Source of the DNA: Saccharopolyspora hordei
Lineage (GTDB): Bacteria; Actinomycetota; Actinomycetes; Mycobacteriales; Pseudonocardiaceae
Assembly: GCF_013410345.1 (NCBI RefSeq)
Contig: NZ_JACCFJ010000001.1
Coordinates: 4,191,001-4,255,000 of the forward strand
Reading direction: 5' to 3'
DNA: 64,000 bases
Shown: piece after piece, positions 42,584 through 52,484 of the stretch
How positions within the stretch are numbered: the stretch's first letter is position 1
Layout of the letters: every line of letters starts with the position of its first letter
Program-made: the position numbers and the translations under genes
The notes under the pieces: generated by a model
Database searches by the model: none
What the model was told of the DNA's origin: nothing
What the model saw: the letters and a program-made list of their open reading frames with translations, nothing else

Positions 42584-44422
42584 ATGCGGCGCTGCTGGTT
42601 GGCACTGTTGCTCACCTTGGCGATGGTCTTCGCCGGACTCACCACTGCTCAGGCGCAGACAGGTTGGACGGCGCGCGGGGAGGAGTACCCCGAGGTCGTC
42701 ACCGAAACCGACGTCCCGATCCCGATGTCCGACGGGACCGTGCTGCGCGGGGACGTCCAACGGCCCGCCGACGACGACGGGAAGCCCGTCGAGGGCCGGT
42801 TCCCCGTGCTGGTGACCATCACCGCCTACAACAAGTCCGTGCTCAACGGACCCGCGTCCGTCGCGTTCGGCGACTCGAGCTACTTCGTCAAGCGCGGGTA
42901 CGTGCAGGTCACCGTCGACGCGCGCGGGACCGGCACCTCCGGCGGCTCGTGGGCGGCGTTCAGCGAGCGGGAGAACACCGACGCCGGGGAGGTCGTCGAG
43001 TGGGCCGCGTCCGCCGAACGGCCGTGGAGCAACGGCTCCGTCGGCATGCACGGCCCGTCGTACATGGGCATCAGCCAGCTGTTCGCCGCCGCGAACCGGC
43101 CTGCCGGGCTGAAGGCCATCTTCCCGCAGGTCCCGGCCGCCGACACCTACCGCGACGTGGTCGCCTCCGGTGGTGCGCTCGACGTCGGGTTCATCCCGCT
43201 GTGGCTGGGACTGGTCACCGCGACCGGCCTGCTGCCGCCCGCCTACGGCGTCACCGAACCCGACAACGCGCTGCAGATGTACCTCTCGCGGATCCAAGGC
43301 GCCACCGGGTTCACCGCGCCGATGCTGCTGTCCGCGACGCTGGGCCTGGACTCGGCCTTCGACGGCCCGTTCTACGCCGAGCGCTCGCCGATCAACGTCG
43401 TCGACCGCATCGACGTGCCGACCTTCCTCGTCGGCGGTGAGTACGACCTGTTCCAGCGCGGCACGCCGATGCTGTTCGACCGGCTTCGCGAACGTGGCGT
43501 GCCCACCAAGATGGTCTTCGGTCCGTGGGACCACCTGCAGGCCAGCGCCGGCTCCGGGTTCGAGGACGCCGGGTACGGCTCGTTGCAGGAGGTCCAGCTG
43601 CGCTGGTTCGACCACCACGTGCGCGGCCTGCCGGACCCGGAGCTGGACACCGACATCCCGCCGCTGACCTGGCACGAGATCGGCTCCGGTCAGTGGCACC
43701 AGGCGCAGGACTGGATCGACGAGCAGCGCGCCGAGAACTTCCAGCTCTCCGGCACCTCGCTGCCCGGCCTACCGGGGCAGCTGGTCACCGACGACGTCGA
43801 GCAGGGGCGGAGCAACGTCGCGCCCGTGCCGGTCGCCGGGCTGTGCACCCGGTCCGCCAACCAGTGGACCGCCGGGCTGCCCAACGCCATCGGGCTCGCG
43901 AAGCTGTGTGAGGACAACCGGCTGAACGACCTGTCCGGGGCGGTCTTCGAGACCGAGGAGCTGTCGGAACCGCTGCGGATCCGCGGCCCGATCAACGCGC
44001 ACCTCAACGTCTCGACCCCCACTGGCAACGGGATGGTGTCGGTCTCGGTGTCGTCGGTGTCCCCGACCGGGGAGGTCAACCGGCTCACCGGCGGCTGGCA
44101 GGTCCTGTCGCACCGGGCGCTGGACGAGTCCCGCTCGCGCTACCTCGACGGGCAGCTGGTCCAGCCGCACCACCCGTTCACCAAGGAAGCGCAGGACCTG
44201 CTGCAGCCCGGTGAGGTCACCCCGGTCGACGTCGAGGTCTTCCCCACCGGAGCGGTCGTCCCGCCGGGTCACAAGCTCCGCATCGCGGTCCAGGCCTACG
44301 ACGTCCCGCACCTGCTCCCGACGGTGCGGGACCTCCCGGCGGCCCTGTCGCCGGTGACCATCCACACCTCGGCGGAGAACCCCTCCTACGTCACGCTGCC
44401 CGCCATCCCCGCGAGCAGCTGA
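42584..44422 (+). CDS. Secreted CocE/NonD family hydrolase (X-Pro dipeptidyl-peptidase type)
   Basis: 612 aa with a Sec signal peptide: a basic start MRRC, hydrophobic LALLLTLAMVFAGLT, and a predicted cut near AQA (residues 22-25). The alpha/beta-hydrolase core has catalytic Ser in GMHGPSYMGIS, Asp in FLVGGEYD and His in VFGPWDHLQ; a C-terminal jelly-roll domain runs to the end. Family members cleave X-Pro dipeptides, cocaine-type esters or acylated substrates; this one acts outside the cell. It is a single-gene unit with a strong terminator. Confidence 0.9.
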   Translation: MRRCWLALLLTLAMVFAGLTTAQAQTGWTARGEEYPEVVTETDVPIPMSDGTVLRGDVQRPADDDGKPVEGRFPVLVTITAYNKSVLNGPASVAFGDSSYFVKRGYVQVTVDARGTGTSGGSWAAFSERENTDAGEVVEWAASAERPWSNGSVGMHGPSYMGISQLFAAANRPAGLKAIFPQVPAADTYRDVVASGGALDVGFIPLWLGLVTATGLLPPAYGVTEPDNALQMYLSRIQGATGFTAPMLLSATLGLDSAFDGPFYAERSPINVVDRIDVPTFLVGGEYDLFQRGTPMLFDRLRERGVPTKMVFGPWDHLQASAGSGFEDAGYGSLQEVQLRWFDHHVRGLPDPELDTDIPPLTWHEIGSGQWHQAQDWIDEQRAENFQLSGTSLPGLPGQLVTDDVEQGRSNVAPVPVAGLCTRSANQWTAGLPNAIGLAKLCEDNRLNDLSGAVFETEELSEPLRIRGPINAHLNVSTPTGNGMVSVSVSSVSPTGEVNRLTGGWQVLSHRALDESRSRYLDGQLVQPHHPFTKEAQDLLQPGEVTPVDVEVFPTGAVVPPGHKLRIAVQAYDVPHLLPTVRDLPAALSPVTIHTSAENPSYVTLPAIPASS

Positions 44423-44427
44423 GGTCA

Positions 44428-44471
44428 CCGTGCGCACTCCGCGGCGCCACCGCGCCGCGGAGTGCGCACGG
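44428..44471 (+). terminator. Bidirectional terminator
   Basis: 19-bp perfect stem (44428-44446 with 44453-44471) and 6-nt loop between the hydrolase and the convergent arsC gene. Confidence 0.85.
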
Positions 44472-44487
44472 ACCGGTCCGCGGCGGG

Positions 44488-44895
44488 TCAACCGGTGCGC
44501 TCGAGTTCGGCCACCAGGTCGAGCACTCGGCGCTCGATGTCGTCGCGGATCTCCCGGACTTCGTCGACCCCCTTGCCCGCCGGGTCGGTGAGGTCCCAGT
44601 CCAGGTAGCGCTTCCCCGGGAAGACCGGGCAGCTGTCACCGCAGCCCATGGTGACCACCACGTCGGCCGCTTCGACCGTGTCGGTGGTGAGCTTCGTGGG
44701 GACCTCGCGCGACAGGTCGAGTCCCAGTTCCGCCATCACCGTCACGACTGCGGGGTTGACCGTCTCGGCAGGAGCGGACCCGGCCGAGCGCACGGCCACC
44801 CGACCTCCAGCGTGGTGCTGGAGGAGGGCAGCGGCCATCTGGGAGCGTCCGGCGTTGTGGACGCAGACGAAGAGGACTTCGGGCGTGGCGGGCAC
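44488..44895 (-). CDS. arsC: Arsenate reductase, low-molecular-weight phosphatase type
   Basis: 135 aa. VLFVCVHNAGRSQMAAALL holds the P-loop CX5R nucleophile motif; VVTMGCGDSCPVFPGKRYLDWDLTDPAG carries the later Cys residues and the catalytic Asp loop. It reduces arsenate to arsenite; in actinobacteria the electrons usually come through mycothiol or thioredoxin. GTG at 44895 follows GGAG and lies about 3 bp from the end of acr3. Third gene of arsR-acr3-arsC. Confidence 0.9.
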   Translation of the reverse strand: MPATPEVLFVCVHNAGRSQMAAALLQHHAGGRVAVRSAGSAPAETVNPAVVTVMAELGLDLSREVPTKLTTDTVEAADVVVTMGCGDSCPVFPGKRYLDWDLTDPAGKGVDEVREIRDDIERRVLDLVAELERTG

Positions 44896-44897
44896 GG

Positions 44898-45974
44898 TCA
44901 CTCCGGGGTTCTCCCGAGTTCGGTGTCGGACGTGGTGAACCAGCGGCGGGCCGCCAGCGAGACGTAGACCAGCGCGAGGAGCACCGGGACCTCGATGAGC
45001 GGCCCGACGACGCCGGCCAGGGCCTGCCCGCTGGTGACGCCGAAGGTCGCGATGGCCACCGCGATGGCGAGCTCGAAGTTGTTGCCCGCCGCCGTGAACG
45101 CCAGCGTCGCCGACCGCTCGTAGGACAGCCCGGTCATCTTCCCCACCGCGAAGGATCCCGCCCACATCACCGCGAAGTAGGCCAGCAGCGGGACGGCGAT
45201 GCGGACGACGTCCACCGGCCGACTGGTGATCTGGTCGCCCTGCAGGGCGAAGAGGACCACGATGGTGAACAGCAGCCCGTAGAGCGCGAACGGGCCGATC
45301 CTGGGCAGGAAGCGGGTCTCGTACCAGCTCCGTCCCCGACCGCGTTCGCCCAGTGCGCGGGTCAGGTACCCGGCCACCAGCGGCACGCCGAGGAAGACCA
45401 GGACGGACCCGGCGATCTGCCACGCCGAGACTTCCAGTCCCACCTGCTGCAAGCCGAGCCAACCCGGCAGCACGGAGAGGTAGAACCAGCCCAGACCGGC
45501 GAACGCGACCACCTGGAACACGGAGTTCAGCGCCACCAGCACGGCGGCGGCCTCGCGGTCACCGCAGGCCAGGTCGTTCCACACCACCACCATCGCGATG
45601 CACCGCGCCAGTCCCACGATGACCAGCCCGGTGCGGTACTCGGGCAGGTCCGGCAGGAACACCCACGCCAGCGCGAACATCACGGCCGGGCCGATGACCC
45701 AGTTGAGCAGCAGCGACGTGACCAGCAACCGCCGGTCTCCGGTGACGGTGCCCAGCCGGTCGTAGCGCACCTTGGCCAGCACCGGGTACATCATCACCAG
45801 CAGCCCGAGCGCGATCGGCAGCGAGATGCCCCCGACCTGCACCGAGTCCAGCGCCGGGCCCAGACCGGGCACCCACCGCCCGGCCAGCAGGCCGGCCACC
45901 ATCGCCGCGCCGATCCACACCGGCAGCAGACGGTCCAACGTGGACAACCGCGCCGCCGCGCCGTCCCGGGTCAT
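44898..45974 (-). CDS. acr3: Arsenite efflux transporter Acr3
   Basis: 358-aa membrane protein of the ACR3/bile acid transporter superfamily with about 10 helices. Diagnostic are LPVWIGAAMVAGLLAG, MMYPVLAKVRYD, NWVIGPAVMFALAW, VGLARCIAMVVVWNDLACGD (conserved Cys used in arsenite transport), and FTAAGNNFELAIAVAIA. It pumps out arsenite made by ArsC. ATG overlaps the arsR stop. Confidence 0.94.
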   Translation of the reverse strand: MTRDGAAARLSTLDRLLPVWIGAAMVAGLLAGRWVPGLGPALDSVQVGGISLPIALGLLVMMYPVLAKVRYDRLGTVTGDRRLLVTSLLLNWVIGPAVMFALAWVFLPDLPEYRTGLVIVGLARCIAMVVVWNDLACGDREAAAVLVALNSVFQVVAFAGLGWFYLSVLPGWLGLQQVGLEVSAWQIAGSVLVFLGVPLVAGYLTRALGERGRGRSWYETRFLPRIGPFALYGLLFTIVVLFALQGDQITSRPVDVVRIAVPLLAYFAVMWAGSFAVGKMTGLSYERSATLAFTAAGNNFELAIAVAIATFGVTSGQALAGVVGPLIEVPVLLALVYVSLAARRWFTTSDTELGRTPE

Positions 45975-46324
45975 GCGGTCGTCCCGTCGGCGGGCACGAG
46001 CACGGCGGAAACCGCGCGCAGGGTCTCCGGACGGACCCGGTAGTAGATCCACGTGCCGCGCCGCTCCCCCTCGACGACCCCGGCCTCCCGCAGGACCTTG
46101 AGGTGGTGCGAGATCGTCGGACCGGACAGGTCGAAGGCCCCGGTCAGGTCGCACACGCAGGCTTCACCGCCCGCGTGCGAGGCGATCAGGGACAGCAGGC
46201 GCAAGCGCACCGGCTCGCCGATCGCCTTGAACACCCGGGCCAGCTGCGTCGCCCGCTCCTCGGTCAACGGCTCCCGCATGAGCGGCGAGCAGCACAGCTC
46301 GACCTCCGCACTCTGCTTCGACAT
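45971..46324 (-). CDS. arsR: Arsenite-responsive repressor ArsR
   Basis: 117-aa winged-helix repressor. FKAIGEPVRLRLLSLIA, LTGAFDLSGPTISHHLKVLREAGVV and RRGTWIYYRV form the ArsR/SmtB fold. Cysteines 11-12 near the N-terminus plus Cys56 and Cys58 in EACVCDL resemble the CgArsR type of Corynebacterium, where an N-terminal Cys pair and one helix Cys bind As(III). ATG at 46324; a longer frame to 46384 crosses the operator and is rejected. First gene of the arsenic operon. Confidence 0.92.
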   Translation of the reverse strand: MSKQSAEVELCCSPLMREPLTEERATQLARVFKAIGEPVRLRLLSLIASHAGGEACVCDLTGAFDLSGPTISHHLKVLREAGVVEGERRGTWIYYRVRPETLRAVSAVLVPADGTTA

Positions 46325-46348
46325 GTCTCTAACTTGACACATGTCGAA
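46317..46348. promoter_or_regulatory. ArsR operator in the divergent arsR / arsI region
   Basis: TTCGACATGT (46317-46326) and ACATGTCGAA (46339-46348) are perfect 10-bp arms 12 nt apart. The left arm covers the arsR start codon. A further half-site TTTCGACAT lies at 46376-46384 before the divergent lyase gene, so ArsR can probably control both directions. TTGACA at 46334-46339 lies between the arms. Confidence 0.72.
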
Positions 46349-46406
46349 ACAAGGCACAAGCTGACTCCGTCCGTGTTTCGACATCCATCTAGACAGGGGG
46401 ATCCCG

Positions 46407-46832
46407 ATGTCACGCGTCCAGCTCGCCCTCCGGGTCGGTGACCTGGAAGGATCGATCGCCTTCTACACCAAGCTCCTCGGTGCCGAGCCGACCAAGCGCC
46501 GCCCCGGTTACGCGAACTTCGCCGTCGCGGAGCCACCGCTGAAGCTCGTCCTGCTCGAGGGCGAGCCCGACCAGGACACGGTCCTGGACCACCTCGGCAT
46601 CGAGGTCGAAGACACCGCGACCGTCGACGCGGCCACCGAGCGGCTGTCCACCCTGGGGCTGTTCACCCAGGTCGAGAAGGACACCACGTGTTGCTACGCC
46701 CGCCAGGACAAGGTGTGGGTGCACGGCCCGGGCCGCGAACCCTGGGAGGTCTACGTGGTCAAGGCCGATTCCGCGATTGCGGGCACTGCACCGGAGCTGC
46801 GCACCGAACCGGGTGCGAGCTGCTGCGGCTGA
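46407..46832 (+). CDS. arsI: ArsI/CadI family VOC metalloenzyme
   Basis: 141-aa vicinal oxygen chelate protein. Gln5, His62 and Glu114 match the metal ligands of ArsI C-As lyase, and the adjacent Cys95-Cys96 in KDTTCCYA correspond to the pair that binds trivalent organoarsenicals. ArsI removes methyl or aryl groups from arsenic. A second CC ends the protein. It is divergent from arsR across a shared operator. The last 74 bp overlap the 3' end of the convergent DUF885 gene. Confidence 0.88.
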   Translation: MSRVQLALRVGDLEGSIAFYTKLLGAEPTKRRPGYANFAVAEPPLKLVLLEGEPDQDTVLDHLGIEVEDTATVDAATERLSTLGLFTQVEKDTTCCYARQDKVWVHGPGREPWEVYVVKADSAIAGTAPELRTEPGASCCG

Positions 46833-48456
46833 TCAGCGCCAGCCAGTCCTCGACGACCTCGGCCAGGACGGTCATCGGCAGCGGTCCGCTGGTGAGCACG
46901 AGGTCGTGGAAGGCCGCGAGGTCGAACGCCGTGCCGAGCGCGCGCTCGGCACGGGCCCGCAACCGCTGGATCTCCAAGCGCCCCACCGCGTACGACAGCG
47001 CCTGGCCCGGCCACTCGGCGTAGCGGTCCACCTCGACACCGGCGTCCACTTCGGACAGCAGGGTGTGGTCGAGCAGGAACTCGACCGCTCGCCGCCGGGT
47101 CCAGCCACGGGCGTGCAGCCCCGTGTCGACCACCAGCCTGGCGGCGCGCAGGGAGTCTTCCGCGAGCATGCCCAGGCGCGCGAGGTCACCGGAGTACAGC
47201 CCCATCTCGTCGGCCAGCCGCTCGGCGTACAGCGCCCACCCCTCGACGTGGGCGTTGACGTCGGCGAGACGGCGCAGCATCGGCAGCTCCTCGACCTCCT
47301 GCGCGAGCGCCAGCTGGACGTGGTGGCCCGGGACGGCTTCGTGGAACGCCACCGCCTCCGCGGTGAACCGCTCGCGCTCCTCGGCGCGGTGGGTGTTGGC
47401 GAAGAAGGTCCCCGGCCGGGAGCCGTCCAGCGCGGGCCGGCTGTAGTAGGCCGACACGCTGGGGGCCTCGTCGTCGGGCACGGGCTCCACCGCGCACCGT
47501 CCCGCCGGGACCCGCGCGAACCAGCCCGGCGCCGCCCGCTCCGCCCGCTCGACGGTCTCGCGCGCCGTGCTCAGCACGTCTGCCGCGCTCCGCCACCGCA
47601 GCGTCGGGTCGGTGCGCAGCCGCTGCCGCACCTCGGTCGCGGTCGCGGCACCGAACACCCGCGACCCGATCTCGACGTACTCGGCGTCCAGCTCGCCGAG
47701 GAGGTCCCACCCCGTGCGGTGCAGCTCCTCCGGCGTGCGGTCGGTCGTCGTGTGCACGCGCACCAGCGACTCGTACACCGCCCCGCCGTCCGGCAACCAG
47801 CACAGGCCCGACTGCTCGTCCGGTCTCCCGCGCGGCACCAGCTCGGTGGCGACCACCTCGCGGTAGCGGGCGAACGCCGGGCGCACCACGTCGGCCAGGA
47901 GCCGTTCGCGCTCAGCGACGCGCGTTCCGGTCAACGCGGGTGCGCGCAGTGGATCGGGTCCCGCGAGGTACCGGTCGAGGTTCGCCACGGCGGCCCGCCC
48001 GGCCCGGGCCAGCGGGAGCCGTCCCGCCGCCACACCGGTCCGGTGCCGCTCGGCCGCGGTGGCGAGGTGCGCTGGGACCGCGGCCAACCTGTCCAGGTGG
48101 GCGCGCTCGCCGTCCACCCCGTCCGGCCGCGCCTGCGGGAGGTGGTGCAGCAGCGTCCCCGCGGGCGAGGTCAGCGGGAACGCGAGCGTGTGCTCCACCA
48201 GCCGGGCGTCCACCCGCGCCACCAGCGCCGCCGCCTGCTGCACCACGACAGCGCGCGTCACGTCGTCCTGGCCGTCGAGCGCGGTGGCCCGCCGTGCGAT
48301 GTCCTCGGCCGCGGACCGGCGGGCCAGCCCGCCGGCCTCGCTGAGGTCGGGCAGCTCGTGGTCGTGGCCGTGGACGCCCACCGCGGTCGCGGCGAACGGG
48401 TCCTCCCGGTGCAGCAGGGCGAGCAGCTCGTCTGCGAGTCGGTGCACCGTCGTCAT
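46759..48456 (-). CDS. DUF885 family putative metallopeptidase-like protein
   Basis: 565 aa. The zinc-type motif AVAFHEAVPGHHVQLA is followed by NAHVEGWALYAERLADEMG, the two hallmarks of DUF885, whose members resemble M3/M32-like peptidases. No signal peptide, so probably cytoplasmic. ATG at 48456 starts TVHRLADELLALL. The 3' end runs 74 bp into the convergent arsI gene; its tail (SSSHPVRCAAPVQCPQS) is atypical and may reflect a lost original stop. Confidence 0.85.
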   Translation of the reverse strand: MTTVHRLADELLALLHREDPFAATAVGVHGHDHELPDLSEAGGLARRSAAEDIARRATALDGQDDVTRAVVVQQAAALVARVDARLVEHTLAFPLTSPAGTLLHHLPQARPDGVDGERAHLDRLAAVPAHLATAAERHRTGVAAGRLPLARAGRAAVANLDRYLAGPDPLRAPALTGTRVAERERLLADVVRPAFARYREVVATELVPRGRPDEQSGLCWLPDGGAVYESLVRVHTTTDRTPEELHRTGWDLLGELDAEYVEIGSRVFGAATATEVRQRLRTDPTLRWRSAADVLSTARETVERAERAAPGWFARVPAGRCAVEPVPDDEAPSVSAYYSRPALDGSRPGTFFANTHRAEERERFTAEAVAFHEAVPGHHVQLALAQEVEELPMLRRLADVNAHVEGWALYAERLADEMGLYSGDLARLGMLAEDSLRAARLVVDTGLHARGWTRRRAVEFLLDHTLLSEVDAGVEVDRYAEWPGQALSYAVGRLEIQRLRARAERALGTAFDLAAFHDLVLTSGPLPMTVLAEVVEDWLALISRSSSHPVRCAAPVQCPQSRNRP

Positions 48457-48545
48457 GCGGGTCTTCGTACTCGCCGCACGTCCGGCTGTCACCTGAATTC
48501 CCAGCGTCCGGTCCCGCCCGCACCGCCAGCGGGGCCGGACCGCGC

Positions 48546-50309
48546 TCAGTCCTTGATCTCGCAGAGGGTGGTGCCCTGGGAGACCGAGTCGCCCGGTTGC
48601 GCCGAGAGGCCCGTGACCGTGCCCGACTTGTGGGCCGTCACCGGGTTCTCCATCTTCATCGCTTCCAGCACCGCGATCTGCTCGCCGGCCTCCACCTGCT
48701 GGCCGTCGGTGACGGAGACCTTGACGATGGTGCCCTGCATCGGCGCCGTCACCGCGTCACCGGAGACCGCCGACCCGGCCTTGCCGGAGGAGCGCTTGCG
48801 CGGCTTGGCTTTCGCCGCCGGGGCGGCGCCGGAGACCGCCAGCTCGGCAGGCAGGGTCACCTCCAGGCGCCGACCGCCGACCTCGACGGTGATGGTCTGG
48901 CGCTGCTGCGGCTCGGCGACCTCCGCCGCGTCGGTGAACGGCTCGATGGTGCCGTCGAACTCGGTCTCGATCCAGCGGGTGTGCACGGTGAAGCCGTCGG
49001 TGCCGACGAACGCCGGGTCCCGCACGATCAGCCGGTGGAACGGCAGGACCGTGGCCATGCCCTCGACGACCATCTCGTCCAGGACGCGCCGCGAGCGCTC
49101 CAGCGCCTGCTGGCGGTCCGCGCCGGTCACGATCACCTTCGCCAGCAGCGAGTCGAACTGCCCGCCGATCACGCTGCCGGTCTCCACGCCCGAGTCCACC
49201 CGCACGCCCGGGCCCTGCGGCGCGACGAAGCGGGTCACGGTGCCCGGCGCGGGCAGGAAGTTCCGGCCCGCGTCCTCGCCGTTGATGCGGAACTCGATGG
49301 AGTGGCCGCGCGGCTGCGGGTCCTCGGTGATCTCCAGCCGCTCCCCCGCGGCGATGCGGAACTGCTGGCGCACCAGGTCGATGCCGGTGGTCTCCTCCGA
49401 CACCGGGTGCTCCACCTGCAGCCGGGTGTTGACCTCCAGGAACGAGATGGTCCCGTCCAGCCCGACCAGGAACTCCACGGTGCCCGCGCCGTGGTAGCCG
49501 GCCTCGGCGCAGATGCCGCGGGCCGCCTCGTGGATGGTGCGGCGCTGCTCGTCGGTGAGGAACGGCGCCGGGGCCTCCTCGACCAGCTTCTGGTGCCGGC
49601 GCTGCAGCGAGCAGTCGCGGGTGCCGACGACGACCACGTTGCCGTGCTGGTCGGCCAGCACCTGGGCCTCCACGTGCCGCGGGCGGTCCAGGTAGCGCTC
49701 CACGAAGCACTCACCGCGCCCGAACGCGGTCTCCGCCTCGCGCACCGCCGAGGCGTACAGCTCGGGGATCTCCTCGAGGGACCGGGCGACCTTCAGCCCG
49801 CGCCCGCCACCGCCGAACGCGGCCTTGATGGCCACCGGCAGGCCGTGCTCCTCGGCGAAGGCCACCACCTCGTCGGCACCGGACACCGGGTCCTTGGTGC
49901 CGGGCACCAGCGGCGCCCCGGCCCGGGTGGCGATGTGCCGGGCGGTGACCTTGTCACCGAGGTCGCGGATCGCCTGCGGCGACGGGCCGATCCAGACCAG
50001 GCCCGCGTCCAGCACCGCCTGGGCGAAGTCGGCGTTCTCCGACAGGAACCCGTAACCCGGGTGCACCGCGTCGGCCTCGGAGCGCTTGGCCACGTCGATG
50101 ATCTTGTCGATGTTCAGGTACGACTCGCCGGGCGTCGAGCCACCCAGCGCGAAGGCCTCGTCGGCCATCCGCACGAACTGCGCGTCGGCGTCCGGTTCGG
50201 CGTACACGGCGACCGAGGCGATGCCCTCGTCCTTGCACGCGCGGATCACCCGCACCGCGATCTCACCGCGGTTGGCGACCAGGACCTTGCTGATCGGCGT
50301 CACGTCCAC
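48546..50309 (-). CDS. accA: Acyl-CoA carboxylase alpha subunit (biotin carboxylase + BCCP)
   Basis: 587 aa, like mycobacterial AccA3. Biotin carboxylase N-domain ([18 protein letters not shown]), ATP-grasp with [12 protein letters not shown] and [29 protein letters not shown], then a linker rich in Ala/Lys and a C-terminal biotinyl domain with EAMKMEN carrying the biotinylated Lys. It charges the beta subunit with carboxybiotin for malonyl- or methylmalonyl-CoA synthesis. GTG at 50309 follows AGGAG by nine bases. Last gene of the operon. Confidence 0.92.
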   Translation of the reverse strand: MDVTPISKVLVANRGEIAVRVIRACKDEGIASVAVYAEPDADAQFVRMADEAFALGGSTPGESYLNIDKIIDVAKRSEADAVHPGYGFLSENADFAQAVLDAGLVWIGPSPQAIRDLGDKVTARHIATRAGAPLVPGTKDPVSGADEVVAFAEEHGLPVAIKAAFGGGGRGLKVARSLEEIPELYASAVREAETAFGRGECFVERYLDRPRHVEAQVLADQHGNVVVVGTRDCSLQRRHQKLVEEAPAPFLTDEQRRTIHEAARGICAEAGYHGAGTVEFLVGLDGTISFLEVNTRLQVEHPVSEETTGIDLVRQQFRIAAGERLEITEDPQPRGHSIEFRINGEDAGRNFLPAPGTVTRFVAPQGPGVRVDSGVETGSVIGGQFDSLLAKVIVTGADRQQALERSRRVLDEMVVEGMATVLPFHRLIVRDPAFVGTDGFTVHTRWIETEFDGTIEPFTDAAEVAEPQQRQTITVEVGGRRLEVTLPAELAVSGAAPAAKAKPRKRSSGKAGSAVSGDAVTAPMQGTIVKVSVTDGQQVEAGEQIAVLEAMKMENPVTAHKSGTVTGLSAQPGDSVSQGTTLCEIKD

Positions 50310-50373
50310 AGTGGTCAACTCCTCAACTCCCGGCGCGACGCCGGACGGCTGGCGGACAACTCGTCTGGGCACC

Positions 50374-50628
50374 TCAGCCCGGCAGCGCCGACGCGCGCCA
50401 GGCGTGCGGACCGGGGCGCAACGGCCGCCGGCCCGCCGGGTGGCGGACCGCCGCGACCGGGTCGCCCCACAGCGACATCGGCTCCTCCCGCGGCTCGGCC
50501 GCGCCGGACTGGGCCGCGGCCAACCCGGTCAGCGCCGCGGTCAGCGCGGCGATCTCGACCTCGTCGGGGTCGCCGCGCACGATGCGCAGCACCGGCCGTT
50601 CCGGCGCCGCGTCCGCGTCGTGGCTCAT
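50374..50628 (-). CDS. accE: Acyl-CoA carboxylase epsilon subunit
   Basis: 84 aa. [27 protein letters not shown] and the tail [13 protein letters not shown]...WRASALPG are typical of actinobacterial AccE/PccE, which stimulates and stabilises the alpha-beta complex. GGAGGAGG precedes the ATG. It sits between the beta and alpha genes, 22 bp after the beta stop. Confidence 0.9.
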   Translation of the reverse strand: MSHDADAAPERPVLRIVRGDPDEVEIAALTAALTGLAAAQSGAAEPREEPMSLWGDPVAAVRHPAGRRPLRPGPHAWRASALPG

Positions 50629-50650
50629 CACGCACCTCCTCCGGCGGGCG

Positions 50651-52288
50651 TCACAGCGGGATGTTGCCGTGCTTCTTGGCGGGCAGGCTCTCCCGCTTGT
50701 CGCGCAGCATCCGCAGCGACCGCGCCACGTACCCGCGGGTGAACGACGGCGGGATGACCGAGTCGACGTAGCCGCGCTCCGCGGCGACGTACGGGTTGCA
50801 CAGGGTGTCCTCGTACTCCTGCTGCAACTGCGCGCGCACCGCTTCGACGTCCTCGCCGTTCTCCTGCGCCTCGGCCAGTCGCCGCCGGTAGAGGATGTTC
50901 ACCGCGCCCTGCGCGCCCATCACCGCGATCTGCGCCGTCGGCCAGGCCAGGTTGATGTCCGCGCCCAGGTGCTTGGAGCCCATCACGTCGTAGGCACCGC
51001 CGTAGGCCTTGCGCGTGATCACGGTGACCAGCGGGACGGTCGCCTCGGCGTAGGCGTAGAGCAGCTTCGCCCCGCGGCGGATGATGCCGTTCCACTCCTG
51101 GTCGGTGCCCGGCAGGAAGCCCGGCACGTCCACGAAGGTCAGCACCGGGATGTTGAAGGCGTCGCAGGTCCGCACGAAGCGCGCCGCCTTCTCGCTGGCG
51201 TCGATGTCCAGGGTGCCGGCGAGCTGGGTGGGCTGGTTGGCCACCACGCCCACCGCGCGGCCCTCGACGCGCCCGAAGCCGGTGATGATGTTCGGCGCGA
51301 ACAGCGCCCCGACCTCCAGGAAGTCCTCGTCGTCCACGACGTGGGTGATGACCTGGTGCATGTCGTAGGGCTGGTTCGGCGAGTCCGGCACCAGCACGTC
51401 CAGCTCGCGGTCGAAGTCGGTGATCGAGTCCGCGATCGCGCCCTCGGGGACCTCGGCGTCGAAGGCCGGGGGCTCGGAGAGGTTGTTGCTCGGCAGGAAC
51501 GACAGCAGTTCCTTGACGTAGGCGATGGCGTCGTCCTCGTCGGAGGCCAGGTAGTGCGCGTTGCCCGAGCGGGAGTTGTGCGTGCGGGCGCCGCCGAGGT
51601 CCTCGAAGGTGACGTCCTCACCGGTCACCGTCTTGATCACGTCCGGACCGGTGATGAACATGTGCGAGGTCTGGTCGACCATCACGGTGAAGTCGGTGAT
51701 CGCCGGCGAGTACACCGCGCCGCCCGCGCACGGGCCCATGATGAGCGAGATCTGCGGGATCACGCCGGAGGCGTGGGTGTTGCGCTTGAAGATCTCCGCG
51801 TAGAGGCCCAGGGCCGCCACACCCTCCTGGATCCGCGCGCCGCCGGAGTCGTTGATGCCGATCAGCGGGCAGCCGGTCTTCAGCGCCAGGTCCATGACCT
51901 TGACGATCTTCTCGCCGAAGACCTCGCCCAGCGACCCGCCGAAGACGGTGAAGTCCTGGGAGAACACGCACACCTTGCGGCCGTCGACGGTGCCGTAGCC
52001 GGTCACCACGCCGTCGCCGTAGGGGCGGTTGGCGTCCAGCCCGAAGTTGGTGGAGCGGTGCCGGGCGTGCTCGTCGAGCTCCACGAACGAGCCCGGGTCC
52101 AGCAGCATGTCGATGCGTTCACGGGCGGTGTGCTTGCCCTTGGCGTGCTGCTTGGCCACCGCGCGCTCCGAGCCGGCGTGCACCGCCTCGTCGTTGCGCC
52201 GGTACAGGTCCGCCAGCTTGCCCGCGGTCGTGTGGATGTCCGGCACGTCCACCGGTGGCTGACCGACCGGCTCCGTCGCGCTGCTCAT
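50651..52288 (-). CDS. accD: Acyl-CoA carboxylase beta subunit (propionyl-CoA type)
   Basis: 545-aa carboxyltransferase. The two crotonase-like halves show [24 protein letters not shown] and [18 protein letters not shown], then [12 protein letters not shown] and [19 protein letters not shown]. The Asp at 434 (AYDVMG) is at the position where PccB/AccD5 enzymes have Asp and acetyl-preferring ones have a hydrophobic residue, so propionyl-CoA is the likely main substrate. First gene of accD-accE-accA, with a plausible promoter upstream. Product methylmalonyl-CoA feeds methyl-branched lipids and polyketides. Confidence 0.92.
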   Translation of the reverse strand: MSSATEPVGQPPVDVPDIHTTAGKLADLYRRNDEAVHAGSERAVAKQHAKGKHTARERIDMLLDPGSFVELDEHARHRSTNFGLDANRPYGDGVVTGYGTVDGRKVCVFSQDFTVFGGSLGEVFGEKIVKVMDLALKTGCPLIGINDSGGARIQEGVAALGLYAEIFKRNTHASGVIPQISLIMGPCAGGAVYSPAITDFTVMVDQTSHMFITGPDVIKTVTGEDVTFEDLGGARTHNSRSGNAHYLASDEDDAIAYVKELLSFLPSNNLSEPPAFDAEVPEGAIADSITDFDRELDVLVPDSPNQPYDMHQVITHVVDDEDFLEVGALFAPNIITGFGRVEGRAVGVVANQPTQLAGTLDIDASEKAARFVRTCDAFNIPVLTFVDVPGFLPGTDQEWNGIIRRGAKLLYAYAEATVPLVTVITRKAYGGAYDVMGSKHLGADINLAWPTAQIAVMGAQGAVNILYRRRLAEAQENGEDVEAVRAQLQQEYEDTLCNPYVAAERGYVDSVIPPSFTRGYVARSLRMLRDKRESLPAKKHGNIPL

Positions 52289-52372
52289 GCAACCAACCCG
52301 TCCTCGTTACCTGCTCGACCCCAGTATCCGCGCCCGCCGCGGTCTCGGCGGGGGCAGCACTGGCCCTCGCGG

Positions 52373-52402
52373 AGGTTAGTTCGGCCGCCGTGCCGAAGTC
52401 AA
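52373..52402 (-). promoter_or_regulatory. Candidate promoter of the accD-accE-accA operon
   Basis: On the minus strand, TTGACT (complement of 52397-52402) and TAACCT (complement of 52373-52378) are 18 nt apart, about 85 nt before the accD start. Confidence 0.55.
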
Positions 52403-52484
52403 CGCGGAAGTGATGTGCGAGTAGCTCCCAGCACACTACGACTGGCTGCGAACTCGCCGAGTAAGTGAACGGCCGATAGCCGCC

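Noticed and set aside
46777-49497. A 906-aa plus-strand frame
   Set aside because: Antisense to DUF885 and accA genes; no start signal or domain.
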